A stretch of 64,000 nt of DNA, from assembly GCA_963751105.1 (NCBI GenBank), contig CAVVTG010000002.1, positions 62,001 to 126,000 on the forward strand. The letters are read 5' to 3'. How positions within the stretch are numbered: position 1 is the stretch's first letter; each line of letters starts with the position of its first letter. Shown here piece after piece: positions 34,780 through 43,750 of this stretch. The notes beneath the pieces were generated by a model. That model was not told where the DNA came from, did no database searches, and saw only the letters and a program-made list of their open reading frames with translations. A program made the translations under genes and the position numbers. Origin of the DNA: JACVRW01 sp963751105 (lineage in GTDB: Bacteria; Actinomycetota; Thermoleophilia; Solirubrobacterales; Thermoleophilaceae).

Positions 34780-35895
34780 ATGCGAGTCCTGTACGGGGTC
34801 AACGGGGAGGGCATGGGCCACGCCACGCGCTCGCGGGTGGTGATCAACTCCCTCCTCGGCCGAGAGCACGACGTACGCGTGGTGGCCTCCGGCGCCGCCT
34901 TCAACTACCTGAAGGACAGGCTCCCGCGCGTGGACGAGATCATGGGCCCGAGCTTCGCGATGGAGGAGGGCGAGATCCGCCGCTGGGCCACGGTGCGCCA
35001 GAACCTGACCCTCGGCCCGAAGCAGATGCCCGAGACTGTGCGCCACTGGCTGGGAGTGGTGGACGAGTGGCAGCCCGAGGTGGTGATCACGGACTTCGAG
35101 CCTCTGGCTGGTGTCTACGCGCGTCTGAGCAAGACCCCGCTGGTGTGCGTGGACAACATCCACATGATCGACCGCTGCAAGCACGACAAGGACATCATCG
35201 GAGCCGAGCACGCCGACTTCGCCATGGCCCGTGCGGTCACGCGCGCGATGGTGCCCACCGCGGGCGACTACCTCGTTCTGACCTTCTTCGACGCCCCGAT
35301 CGTCCGCGGGCGCACCACGCTGATCGCGCCGATCGTGCGCCCCGAGATCGAGGCGGCCGAAGTCGTGGACGGTGATCACCTGGTGGTGTACTCGAGCGGC
35401 GACCCGCAGCTGATCGAGGCGCTGCGCTCGATCGGCATGCGCTGCCTGGTCTACGGGATGAGAGGTGGCCCGGAAGAGGACACCGTGGACGGCAACCTGG
35501 AGTTCCGCCCGCGCTCGAACGAGGGCTTCGTAGAAGACCTCCGCACGGCCCGCGCGGTGGTGGCGGGCGGAGGCTTCTCGCTGCTCAGCGAGGCGGTCTA
35601 CATGGGCAAGCCGACCCTGGCGGTGCCGCTGCACGGCCAGTTCGAGCAGCTGATGAACGCCCGCTACCTCGAGCGCGACCGCTTCGGGATGTGTGCCACG
35701 GAGGTGACGCCGGACGTGTTGGGCACGTTCATCGGCCGCCTCGACGAATTCGACGAGGCCATGGGCCAGTACGAGCAGGACGGCAACTCCGCCACCCTGC
35801 AGACCATCGAGGAGACCGCGGCCACGGCCGCGAGTCAGGATCGGCGCACGCGCCGGAAACTGCGCCGCACGGCGCGCAGGAGGGTGACGAAATGA
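34780..35895 (+). CDS. Glycosyltransferase, MJ1255/MurG-like GT-B fold
   Basis: About 371 residues from ATG 34780. TTG 34750 and ATG 34759 are upstream alternatives, but the family begins at the RVLYGVNGEGMGHATRS motif. The C-terminal donor-binding part reads VVAGGGFSLLSEAVYMGKP and PLHGQFEQLMNARYLE. It probably transfers a nucleotide-activated sugar to a lipid or surface acceptor at the inner face of the membrane. A basic tail (RRTRRKLRRTARRR) ends the protein. The stop overlaps the deacetylase start (ATGA). Confidence 0.85.
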   Translation: MRVLYGVNGEGMGHATRSRVVINSLLGREHDVRVVASGAAFNYLKDRLPRVDEIMGPSFAMEEGEIRRWATVRQNLTLGPKQMPETVRHWLGVVDEWQPEVVITDFEPLAGVYARLSKTPLVCVDNIHMIDRCKHDKDIIGAEHADFAMARAVTRAMVPTAGDYLVLTFFDAPIVRGRTTLIAPIVRPEIEAAEVVDGDHLVVYSSGDPQLIEALRSIGMRCLVYGMRGGPEEDTVDGNLEFRPRSNEGFVEDLRTARAVVAGGGFSLLSEAVYMGKPTLAVPLHGQFEQLMNARYLERDRFGMCATEVTPDVLGTFIGRLDEFDEAMGQYEQDGNSATLQTIEETAATAASQDRRTRRKLRRTARRRVTK

Positions 35896-36629
35896 AGCGA
35901 GCTGCCGGTGTTGGTGCGGGACTCGGACTGGCCGGAGCCGGATTTGGCTACTACCACGTGCAGGTCCCGACCTCTCAGCTGTACGGAGCCACGATCAGCC
36001 GCGTGCCCAGTGCGGGCAAGACGATCGCGCTGACCTACGACGACGGGCCGAACCCCGAGCAGACGCCGCTGCTGATGGAGCTGCTCCAGCGCTTCGACGC
36101 CCACGCGACCTTCTTCCTGATCGGGAAATGGGCCGAGCGCGAGCCCGCGCTGATCCGCGAGCTGGTGGCCGCCGGGCACGCGATCGGCAACCACACGTTC
36201 ACTCATCCCACCATGCCGCTCCTGAGCACGGGCGGGGTGCGCGAGGAGCTGGCTCGCTGCCGGGCGGCCGTGGAGGCCTCAGGTGTGAGCTTCACCGACC
36301 AGGACGGGCACGCCATGATGCGGCCGCCGTACGGCCGCCGCCGCCCCGCCACGTTGCGGACCATGCGCGAGGAGGGCTACGTCCCGGTGACCTGGTCGAT
36401 CACGTGCTTCGACTGGCGCAAGGCCAACTGGTGGAGCGAGAAGAAGATCGCCGCCAAGGCCGCGAAGGCGGGCGAGGGCGACGTGATCCTCCTACACGAC
36501 GGCTGCAACCTCGAGCCGGCGGCGGACCGCTCCCGTTCGATCGAGGCCACGCGGGAGACGCTCGAGCGATTCACCGCCGACGGCTACCGCTTCGTGACCG
36601 TGCCCGAGCTCGTGGCCGCCGGCCGGTAG
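35892..36629 (+). CDS. Polysaccharide deacetylase (NodB homology domain)
   Basis: 245 residues with an N-terminal hydrophobic anchor (VGAGLGLAGAGFGYYHV). NodB motifs: LTYDDGPNPEQT (catalytic Asp and metal Asp), IGNHTFTHPTM (His-x3-His), RPPYGRRRPATL (motif 3), WSITCFDW (motif 4) and DVILLHDG (motif 5). All catalytic residues are present. It likely removes acetyl groups from an amino-sugar polymer outside the membrane. It is coupled to the glycosyltransferase by a 4-bp overlap, so both may act on one glycan or glycolipid. Confidence 0.92.
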   Translation: MKRAAGVGAGLGLAGAGFGYYHVQVPTSQLYGATISRVPSAGKTIALTYDDGPNPEQTPLLMELLQRFDAHATFFLIGKWAEREPALIRELVAAGHAIGNHTFTHPTMPLLSTGGVREELARCRAAVEASGVSFTDQDGHAMMRPPYGRRRPATLRTMREEGYVPVTWSITCFDWRKANWWSEKKIAAKAAKAGEGDVILLHDGCNLEPAADRSRSIEATRETLERFTADGYRFVTVPELVAAGR

Positions 36630-36633
36630 CCCC

Positions 36634-37239
36634 ATGGAGGTCAAGACCTGGGACGAGTACGAGTTCGGCTTCTCCTGGGTCATCGACGAGCCCCTCGAGC
36701 GCACCTCCCACGCGCTCGCCGCCGACGGCCGGGTGTGGCTGATCGACCCGGTGGACGTGCCCGAGGCGATCGAGCGCGCCACCGCGCTGGGCGAGCCGGC
36801 GGCGGTGGTGCAATTGCTCGACCGCCACAACCGCGACTGTGCGGAGCTGGCCGAGCGCCTCGGCGTGCTGCACGTAAAGGTCCCGGACGTACTCCCGGGA
36901 ACGCCCTTCGAGGCCATCCCGGCCGTGCGGATTCCCCTCTGGCAGGAGAGCGCCCTGTGGTGGCCCGAACAGCGCGCGCTGGTGGTGGCCGAGGTGGTGG
37001 GCTCGGCGCCGCCCTACACCGGCGGGCGGCGGGCGGTGGGCGTGCACATCTTCCTGCGGGCCTTTCCGCCCAGCAGCCTGCGCGGCTATCGCCCGGGACA
37101 CCTGCTCATGGGGCACGGCGCGGGCCTTCACGGGCAGCAGGCCGACGACGCCCTGGACGCGGCTCTCGACAACGCCCGCGGGGATCTTCCGCAGGTGCTG
37201 AAGGGCCTCGCCGGGCAGCTGCGACACAAGCCCGCCTAA
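36634..37239 (+). CDS. Metallo-beta-lactamase-fold-like protein lacking the usual metal motif
   Basis: A 201-residue protein. HALAADGRVWLIDPVDVPE and the later LLMGHGAGLHGQQADDALDAAL have the layout of a small MBL-fold protein, with the final GHG strand present. The usual HxHxDH motif is replaced by QLLDRHNRDCAEL, so metal binding is doubtful. It starts 4 bp after the deacetylase gene and probably belongs to that operon. The family call is tentative. Confidence 0.55.
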   Translation: MEVKTWDEYEFGFSWVIDEPLERTSHALAADGRVWLIDPVDVPEAIERATALGEPAAVVQLLDRHNRDCAELAERLGVLHVKVPDVLPGTPFEAIPAVRIPLWQESALWWPEQRALVVAEVVGSAPPYTGGRRAVGVHIFLRAFPPSSLRGYRPGHLLMGHGAGLHGQQADDALDAALDNARGDLPQVLKGLAGQLRHKPA

Positions 37240-37406
37240 AGCCTTCGTGAAACCTGTTTCCCAGCTGTAACCGGTAGCGCGCCGGCCGCTACATTCAGTA
37301 GAGACCCGCTGCGCGGGCGCCACCGAGGGAGGGGCGCCATCGTTGTCAGGCAGCCGGGTCTGGCAGTCCCCGAGCAGGAATCACTGCGCCCGAAGTCGAG
37401 CGATCC

Positions 37407-38537
37407 ATGAACATCTTCTCTTTTTCCGACAACCGGCTACGCCAAGCGACGCTGCGCCTCCGCGCGCGGGCCTGGCCGATCCTGCAAACCGCCCTGGCGG
37501 TGGTGTCTGCGTGGTACCTGTGCAAGCTCATCCTGCCGGGCGAGCGGCCCGTGTTCGCCGCGATCGCCGCGGTGATCGCCATCGGCGCGACCTACGGCCA
37601 GCGCCGTGAGCGCGCGATCGAGCTGATCGGCGGCGTGGTGCTCGGCATCGGGTTGGCCGACCTGCTCGTGATGGCGATCGGCTCCGGGCCGCTGCAGCTC
37701 GGCGTGATGGTGATCCTCGCGATGACGGTGGCCGTGGCCCTCGGCGGCGGTCCCGTGCTCGTGACCGAGGCCGCGGTCTCGGCCCTGCTGCTCGTGGTGC
37801 TCGAGCCGAGCGGCACGGCGCTGCCGCCCACCCGCCTGATCGAGGCGCTGGTGGGAGGAGGCGTGGCGCTCGCCATCAGCGCATTGGCGTTCCCGCTCAA
37901 CCCGGTGCTGCTGGTCGGCCGCTCGGTCCACGAGGTGTTCGGTCGCCTGGGTCGCACCCTGCAGGAGGTCTCCTCGGCCCTGGCCGAGCGCGACGAGGTG
38001 CGTGCGCTGGCCGCCCTGGAGGACGCCCGCGGGCTCGACGACGCGGTGCGGGCCTTCGACGACGCGCTGGTGCTGGGCCGCGAGACCGCCCGCTTCTCGC
38101 CCGGTCGCCGCTCCTCGCTGGGCGACCTGAACCGCTACGCCCACAGCGCTCCCCACATCGACCTGGCCGTGCGCAACACCCGCATGCTCACCAGGCAGTC
38201 CCTGCGCTTCCTGCGCAACGGCGGCTCGCCCCCCGACGGCCTGGCCGACGCAGTGCAGGATCTCGGGCAGACGGTCTGGACTCTCGCCGCCGAGATCGAC
38301 CACCCCGAGCCGGAGGGCTCGGAGGTCAGCCGGCTGGCCGCGCGGGCCGCCGCCCGGGCGGCGGAGAGCTTCGAGGCCGATCGCGACCTGGGCGTGGCCG
38401 AGATCGTGGTGGGCGTGCGCTCCACGGCCATCGATCTGCTGCGCGCCCTCGAGGCGGCCTCGCCGGACGGGACCTCGCCGGAGCGGCTGCCCACCGGCGA
38501 ACTGCTCATCGAGCCCGCTTCGCCGCTGGCTGCCTGA
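37407..38537 (+). CDS. FUSC/aromatic acid exporter family membrane protein
   Basis: A 376-residue protein. Six hydrophobic segments lie in residues 20-170, including RPVFAAIAAVIAIGATYGQR and GVVLGIGLADLLVMAIG, typical of the FUSC/ArAE N-terminal half-transporter. The rest is a helical cytoplasmic domain. Such proteins are thought to export aromatic acids or similar compounds. A 167-bp leader precedes it and contains a GGCGCC / GGCGCC hairpin near 37317-37342. Confidence 0.82.
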   Translation: MNIFSFSDNRLRQATLRLRARAWPILQTALAVVSAWYLCKLILPGERPVFAAIAAVIAIGATYGQRRERAIELIGGVVLGIGLADLLVMAIGSGPLQLGVMVILAMTVAVALGGGPVLVTEAAVSALLLVVLEPSGTALPPTRLIEALVGGGVALAISALAFPLNPVLLVGRSVHEVFGRLGRTLQEVSSALAERDEVRALAALEDARGLDDAVRAFDDALVLGRETARFSPGRRSSLGDLNRYAHSAPHIDLAVRNTRMLTRQSLRFLRNGGSPPDGLADAVQDLGQTVWTLAAEIDHPEPEGSEVSRLAARAAARAAESFEADRDLGVAEIVVGVRSTAIDLLRALEAASPDGTSPERLPTGELLIEPASPLAA

Positions 38538-38575
38538 GAATCGGACACATCGCTCAACACGCACCCGAGAACGCC

Positions 38576-38884
38576 ATGCGTGACGCCGGCGAGATCGCCC
38601 GGTTCCACGACCGCTGCAGCCCGCTCATGCGGGAGCTGCTGGACGAGCTGGCCCGCACACCCGGGAGCCCCCGGAGCTTCCCGCAGATCGAGGACGCGCT
38701 GGGATGGCCGCGCCGCCGGATCGCCTCGGTGCTCGGTGGCGTCGCCCGGGTGCGCAACGCCGAGTTCGGCGGCCGGCGTCCCTACCGCTTCCACAGCGAG
38801 CGCCAGTCGGTTTCCGGCCGCTGGGAGCTGTGGATGGACGCCGGCCAGGCACGTGCCATCGGGACGGCGCAGCGCGATACTTGA
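38576..38884 (+). CDS. Small conserved protein, possibly DUF6416
   Basis: A 102-residue protein. RSFPQIEDALGWPRRRIASVLGG reads as a helix-turn-helix-like segment (cut here: FPQIEDALGWPRRRIASVLG). The remainder (RRPYRFHSERQSVSGRWELW) looks like a beta wing ending in a Trp-rich strand. This is the pattern of the small DUF6416 group. Function unknown; DNA or RNA binding is possible. It is 38 bp after the FUSC gene and 3 bp before a SnoaL-like gene. Confidence 0.6.
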   Translation: MRDAGEIARFHDRCSPLMRELLDELARTPGSPRSFPQIEDALGWPRRRIASVLGGVARVRNAEFGGRRPYRFHSERQSVSGRWELWMDAGQARAIGTAQRDT

Positions 38885-38887
38885 TGA

Positions 38888-39289
38888 ATGTCCAACACCG
38901 AGATCGTGCATCGGGCGGCGGCTGCCTTCAACCGCGGCGACCTCGAGGGGACGCTCACCGACGTGGCCCCCGAGTTCGAGTACGTCACCGCGGGAACGAT
39001 TCCCGATCTGAGCGGCACCTACCGCGGCACCGAGCGCTTCGAAGCCTTCGTGCGGCGCTTCTGGGAGGGGTTCGAGGACGCCCGGCTGGACGTCCACGAC
39101 GTGGTCGAGGGCGAGGACGGCAGGGTGATGGTCGCCATGACCATGAGCGGGCGCGGCAAACAGAGCACGGCCGAGACCAGCTGGGACGTCTTTCAGGTCT
39201 GGACCATCAGGGACGGGAAGGCCATCCGCGGGCAGGGTTTCATGAACAGAGAGGACGCGCTCGGTCAGCTGACGTCGGGGAACGAGTGA
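38888..39289 (+). CDS. SnoaL-like (NTF2-fold) protein
   Basis: A 133-residue protein. The N-terminal helix EIVHRAAAAFNRGDLEG, the GTYRGTERFEAFVRRF segment and the C-terminal strand FQVWTIRDGKAIRGQGFMN are standard SnoaL-like features. The substrate is unknown. Its 3' end overlaps by 25 bp the end of another NTF2-fold gene on the opposite strand. Confidence 0.8.
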   Translation: MSNTEIVHRAAAAFNRGDLEGTLTDVAPEFEYVTAGTIPDLSGTYRGTERFEAFVRRFWEGFEDARLDVHDVVEGEDGRVMVAMTMSGRGKQSTAETSWDVFQVWTIRDGKAIRGQGFMNREDALGQLTSGNE

Positions 39290-39663
39290 TGCTCGTGCTC
39301 CACGATCCAGCGGCCGCCCCGCCTGCGCAGCCCGAGCGTCAGCCGTAGCCGGTTCTCCGGGTTCGCGGTCAACTCCTCGGGCTTTCCGCAGCGCAGGAGC
39401 GCGTGGGCGAAGGCCACGTCGTCGCCCGCCGTCACCTCCAGGGAGTCGAGCTCGAACGCGGCGCCACGCGCCTGCCACTCGAAGAACGGGGGCCAGGTCT
39501 GGCGGTAGCTGTCGATGCCGCGGACGCCCTCGTACGGCGGCGGCACATCGAACATGACGATCTCGTCGGAGTGGTCGGCGAGCACAGTGTCCATGTCGCC
39601 CTCGTGGACCGCCTCCGCCCAGCGCTCGATCAGAGTCCGGATCTGCTTCTCGTCTTCGGTCAT
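39265..39663 (-). CDS. SnoaL/DUF4440-like (NTF2-fold) protein
   Basis: A 132-residue protein of the SgcJ/DUF4440 type: TLIERWAEAVHEGDMDTVLA, HSDEIVMFDVPPPYEGV and a final GGRWIVEHEHHSFP with the conserved Trp-His pair. Members are NTF2-fold domains, often of unknown role. It converges on the plus-strand SnoaL-like gene with a 25-bp overlap, so the two are distinct families of the same fold lying tail to tail. Confidence 0.82.
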   Translation of the reverse strand: MTEDEKQIRTLIERWAEAVHEGDMDTVLADHSDEIVMFDVPPPYEGVRGIDSYRQTWPPFFEWQARGAAFELDSLEVTAGDDVAFAHALLRCGKPEELTANPENRLRLTLGLRRRGGRWIVEHEHHSFPDVS

Positions 39664-39748
39664 GCCCCTGAGACCGCCGGGGGCGCTGGAACTGACCGCC
39701 GCCTAGTCTTATCCGGCGCGCCGTATCAGCGATGACGAGGAGACCCCG

Positions 39749-40936
39749 ATGTCCGTAACCGCAGCCGAAGCCAGGAAGACCCGGCCCGAGGACTTCCTCG
39801 CCGTGGACGCTCTCCTCAGCGACGAGGAGAAGCTCATCCGCGACACCGTCCGCGCCTTCGTGGCCGACCGCGTGACCCCGCACGCGGGGGAGTGGTTCGA
39901 GGAGGGACGCGTCCCGCCGGAGCTCGTGCGCGAGCTGGGCGAGCTCGGCCTGCTGGGCATGCACCTCGAGGGCTACGGCTGCGCGGGGGCCAGCGCCACG
40001 GCGTACGGGCTCGCCTGCATGGAGCTCGAGGCGGGCGACAGCGGCGTGCGCAGCCTGGTGTCGGTCCAGGGCTCTCTGGCCATGTACGCCATACACCGCT
40101 GGGGCTCGGAGGAGCAGAAGGAGGAGTGGCTCCCGCGGATGGCGGCAGGCGAGGCCGTCGGCTGCTTCGGCCTGACCGAGCCCGACTCCGGCTCCGACCC
40201 CGGCTCGATGCGCACACACGCCCGGCGCGACGGGGAAGACTGGATCGTCACCGGGCAGAAGATGTGGATCACCAACGGCTCGGTGGCGGATGTGGCCGTC
40301 GTCTGGGCCACCACGGACGAGGGCCTGCGCGGCTTCCTGGTGCCGCGCGGCACGCCGGGCTTCACCACCCAGGACATCCACGGCAAGCTCTCGCTGCGCG
40401 CTTCGGTGACCTCCGAGCTGCTGCTCGACGACGTGCGCCTGCCCGCCGACGCGCTGCTGCCGGCGGCCGAGTCCCTGCGCGGACCGCTGTCCTGCCTGAA
40501 CGAGGCGCGTTACGGGATCGTGTGGGGCGCCGCGGGCGCCGCCCGGGCCTGCTTCTGCGCGGCGCTCGAGTACTCCGGCGAGCGCGTCCAGTTCGACCGC
40601 CCGATCGCCTCGTTCCAGCTCGTGCAGCAGAAGCTCGCGAACATGGCTCTCGAGGTCAACCGGGCCACGTTGCTGGCCCTTCACCTCGGCCGGATGAAGG
40701 ACGCCGGCACGCTGCGGCCCGAGCACGTGAGCATGGGCAAGCTCGGCAACGTCAACGCCGCTCTCGATGTGGCCCGCACCGCGCGTCAGGTGCTGGGCGC
40801 CAACGGGGTCACGCTCGAATATCCCGTGATCCGCCACATGAACAACCTCGAGTCGGTGGTGACCTACGAGGGCACCGCCGACGTGCACTCGCTGGTCATC
40901 GGCTCGGCACTCACGGGCATCCAGGCCTTCAGGTGA
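39749..40936 (+). CDS. Acyl-CoA dehydrogenase family protein (glutaryl-CoA dehydrogenase-like)
   Basis: A 395-residue flavoprotein with N-terminal, middle and C-terminal ACAD domains. CFGLTEPDSGSDPGSMRTHA is the flavin-binding middle motif; QLVQQKLANMALEVNRATLL and the end VVTYEGTADVHSLVIG carry the expected catalytic Glu (Y-E-G-T), a pattern typical of the glutaryl-CoA dehydrogenase group. It oxidises a short or branched acyl-CoA at the alpha-beta bond. No electron-transfer flavoprotein genes are adjacent. Confidence 0.92.
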   Translation: MSVTAAEARKTRPEDFLAVDALLSDEEKLIRDTVRAFVADRVTPHAGEWFEEGRVPPELVRELGELGLLGMHLEGYGCAGASATAYGLACMELEAGDSGVRSLVSVQGSLAMYAIHRWGSEEQKEEWLPRMAAGEAVGCFGLTEPDSGSDPGSMRTHARRDGEDWIVTGQKMWITNGSVADVAVVWATTDEGLRGFLVPRGTPGFTTQDIHGKLSLRASVTSELLLDDVRLPADALLPAAESLRGPLSCLNEARYGIVWGAAGAARACFCAALEYSGERVQFDRPIASFQLVQQKLANMALEVNRATLLALHLGRMKDAGTLRPEHVSMGKLGNVNAALDVARTARQVLGANGVTLEYPVIRHMNNLESVVTYEGTADVHSLVIGSALTGIQAFR

Positions 40937-40991
40937 GCATCGCCGAGGTCTGCGCTCGCGCCGGCCTCGAGATCGTGGGCGACCGCCGCCG

Positions 40992-43082
40992 ATGGCCTCT
41001 CGTCTGAGCGCTGTCCTGGCCGGGCTCACCGCGGTGCTCCTGGCCGCCACGGCCGTGGCCGGTTACGCGCGCGATGAGCTGGTCGACCGCGAGGCGTTCA
41101 GCCAGCGGGTGGCGTCAGCGCTCGATGACGAGGACGTGCGCGTCGTGGTGGCCACGCGCGTGGTCGACCGGCTCGTTCAGAACGTCTCGCCCGAGCTCCT
41201 GGCGGTGCGGCCGCTCGTCAGCTCGACCACCCAGGCGCTGGCGGGGACGGATGCCTTTCAGCGAGTCCTCACGGGTGCCCTGAGCGCGGCGCACGGCTCG
41301 CTCGTGGCCGGTGAAGCTCGTTTCGCGCTCGACCTCGAGATCGGCGAGGGGCTGGTGCGTCAATCGGTGCGCAGCGTCTCCCCGCGAGCGGCAGACGCCA
41401 TTCCCGAGCGGATCGAACTGAAGGTCATCGAGCTCAGCCCGCGCAACTTCGTGGTTCGGGCGGCGCGCGGGAGCCGCGACCTGGCCCGCTGGTGGTGGCC
41501 GCTGGCGGTGGCGGCGCTGCTGAGCGCGGTCGCCTGCGCCGCGTTCGCCGGTGGCGCCCGGCGCGCGGTCACCCTGCTCGGCGCAGCGGTGGCCGTGGCG
41601 GGTCTGCTGGTGGCTGCGCTCGTCACCGCGCTGGGGCTGTTCGTGGTGTCGCGGGCGGCGGGAGCGGCCGACCTCGAGGACGAGCGCGAGCACGACGCCG
41701 TGTCCGCTCTGTGGGAGGCGCTGTTCGCCGACCTGCGAACGACCGCTCTTCTCGCGGCGCTGGCCGGCGTGGTGGTGGTGGCGCTCGCCTCGGGAGGGTT
41801 GAGCAGCGAGCGGCTTGCGGCAGCCGCTCACAGCGGGCTTTCGCGAGTGCTCGCCCCGAGCCCGGGCGCACGAGTCGCCCGCGCGGCGGTGCTGATCGCG
41901 CTGGGCCTCGGCCTGCTGCTCGAGCCGGGGCTGGTGGGCCGGGTCGCCCTGGTGCTGGGCGGGCTGCTGCTCGTGCTCGCCGGAGTGGGCGAGCTGGCGC
42001 AACGCCGAGTGCCGGACGGGACGGCCGGACAACCCGGCACGCGCAGCGCGCTGCTGGTGGCCGCGGGGGCGGCGGCGGTGCTGGTGGTGGCCGTGATCGC
42101 GGTCGCGGTGGTGCTACCCCCTCCGCCGGCGGCGACCGTCGAGGTGAGCCGGCCGGCGTCGGGCTGCAACGGATCGCCGGCCCTGTGCGACCGGCGGTTG
42201 AACGAGGTCGTGTTCCCGGCCACCCACAACTCCTACGCCGCCGCCGACGAGCCCGGCTGGCTGTTCGCCAACCAGCGCTTCGGCATCGCCCGTCAGCTCC
42301 GCGACGGCATCCGCGCTCTCCTGATCGACGTCCACTACGGCGTTCCGGATCCCGAGAGCGGGCGCGTGCGCACGGATCTCGCAGGAGAGGACTCGTCGCG
42401 CAACAAGGTGGCGCGCGAGCTCAGCCCGGAGGCGCTGCGCACGGCCGACCGGCTGGTGGGCCGGGTCGGGGTGGAGCGCCCGGAGGGCGAGCGGCGCGCC
42501 TACCTGTGCCACACGCTGTGCGAGCTCGGGTCAGAGCCGCTCGACGAGCAGTTGGAGCTGATCGGGAGCTTCCTCGACGCCAACCCCAGCGAGGTGGTGA
42601 TCCTGTTCGTCGAGCCCTACGTCCCCGTGTCCGAGATGGAGCGCTCGCTGGAGCGCACGGGGCTGCTCTCTCAAGCGGCTGAGCTCGAGCGCAATGAGCC
42701 GCTGCCCACGCTCGGCGAGCTGATTCGCGCCGACACCCGTCTGATCGTCCTGGCCGAGGAGGACGGCAGCAGCCGCCCCTGGTACCTCGACGGCTTCTCG
42801 TTCGTGCAGGACACCCCGCTGGGCGCCACCAGGCCCAGCCAGTTCCGCTGTCGGCGCTTCCGCGGCAGCGCCGACAGTCCGCTCTACATGCTCAATCACT
42901 GGATTCCCCCGTTCCCTCCCTCGGTGCGCCGTAACGAGCTCATCGCGGGCAACGCCCTGCGCCGCCGGTTCGAGAGCTGCCAGCGTCGCCGTCGGCTGCT
43001 GCCCAACCTCGTGGCGGTGGACTTCCACGAGCGCAGCCGAGTGGTCGAGGTCACCGACGCGCTGAACGCGCGCCGGCGCTGA
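40992..43082 (+). CDS. Large membrane protein with C-terminal PI-PLC X-like domain
   Basis: A 696-residue protein. The N-terminal 380 residues contain a first span, an extracytoplasmic helical segment and about six further hydrophobic segments. The C-terminal 300 residues resemble the X domain of phosphatidylinositol-specific phospholipase C: VVFPATHNSYAAAD with the first His near residue 412, IRALLIDVHYG, and YLCHTLCELG with the second His. PI-PLC enzymes cleave phosphoinositides by general acid-base catalysis by two His. Here the domain would face outside the membrane. Actinobacterial membranes contain phosphatidylinositol, so a lipid substrate is plausible. Confidence 0.78.
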   Translation: MASRLSAVLAGLTAVLLAATAVAGYARDELVDREAFSQRVASALDDEDVRVVVATRVVDRLVQNVSPELLAVRPLVSSTTQALAGTDAFQRVLTGALSAAHGSLVAGEARFALDLEIGEGLVRQSVRSVSPRAADAIPERIELKVIELSPRNFVVRAARGSRDLARWWWPLAVAALLSAVACAAFAGGARRAVTLLGAAVAVAGLLVAALVTALGLFVVSRAAGAADLEDEREHDAVSALWEALFADLRTTALLAALAGVVVVALASGGLSSERLAAAAHSGLSRVLAPSPGARVARAAVLIALGLGLLLEPGLVGRVALVLGGLLLVLAGVGELAQRRVPDGTAGQPGTRSALLVAAGAAAVLVVAVIAVAVVLPPPPAATVEVSRPASGCNGSPALCDRRLNEVVFPATHNSYAAADEPGWLFANQRFGIARQLRDGIRALLIDVHYGVPDPESGRVRTDLAGEDSSRNKVARELSPEALRTADRLVGRVGVERPEGERRAYLCHTLCELGSEPLDEQLELIGSFLDANPSEVVILFVEPYVPVSEMERSLERTGLLSQAAELERNEPLPTLGELIRADTRLIVLAEEDGSSRPWYLDGFSFVQDTPLGATRPSQFRCRRFRGSADSPLYMLNHWIPPFPPSVRRNELIAGNALRRRFESCQRRRRLLPNLVAVDFHERSRVVEVTDALNARRR

Positions 43083-43103
43083 GCTCGGCCCGTACCCGCG
43101 CTC

Positions 43104-43704
43104 TCAGCCGCAGACGGCCACGTTCACGAGCTGCCAGTTCCCGGTGGGCGCCGTGGCGTACGCGCTCGCCTGCCAGGTCTTGCCCGCCGGGCCGTTGGCG
43201 CTGAGGGCGACAGGCACAGGAGCGGCGGCCAACACTCGCGCGCCGCCGCCGATGATCCGCTTGCGGCCGGGACAGCGAGCCGCGGGTGCGCTCTTCACCG
43301 CCGTGGCGTCGTTGGCCGACTTGGTCTCCACCCTCGTCACCCGCTTGACGTAGCTCCTGGCGTCGATCCCGCCCAGCACCTGCACGTCCAGCTGCGGCTC
43401 GTTGATCTCTCGATCGCCGAGCGTGTTGTCGGCCAGGTCGACGCCGCCCAGGGAGCGGTCGTTCACGTCCACCCCGCGCAGCGCGTTGTCCTTGAGATCG
43501 CGGCCCTGGACCGTGTTGTTGGTGATGTCGCGACCGAGCACCGAGCCGTCCCTCAGGTCGCGGCTCTGAACCGAGTTGTTCTGGATTCCGGCGCTACCGA
43601 TCTGCTTGGTCGCCACGCCGTAGGACCACGCCCCCGAGCGAGATGAACAGGGCCATGCCGGCCAGGACCGTTGCGGGGGAGGGGCGGCGGACGAAGCGCT
43701 TCAC
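43104..43704 (-). pseudogene. Secreted or membrane-anchored protein with ten-residue [D/N]-N-x-[V/L]-x-G-x-D-L repeats, frame broken once
   Basis: From GTG 43704 (well placed after GAGGAG) the sequence reads MKRFVRRPSPATVLAGMALF and ISLGGVV, a membrane anchor. One extra base at the GG of 43623-43624 shifts the frame; removing it continues as YGVATKQIGSAG into the 170-residue frame ending at 43104. That part contains about six ten-residue repeats (such as NNSVQSRDL, DGSVLGRDI, NNTVQGRDL, DNALRGVDV, DNTLGDREI), then a beta-rich C-terminal domain with two Cys. The repeat suggests a small right-handed beta-helix or solenoid. Function unknown; a surface role is likely. Confidence 0.75.
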
Positions 43705-43750
43705 GGGGGTCTCCTCGGTTGGGTGACCCCCTCCTACCCTTTTGACCGGA

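Noticed and set aside
40933..41007. A 24-codon frame between the acyl-CoA dehydrogenase and the PI-PLC-like gene
   Set aside because: It overlaps the next start, has no ribosome site of its own and no recognisable sequence.
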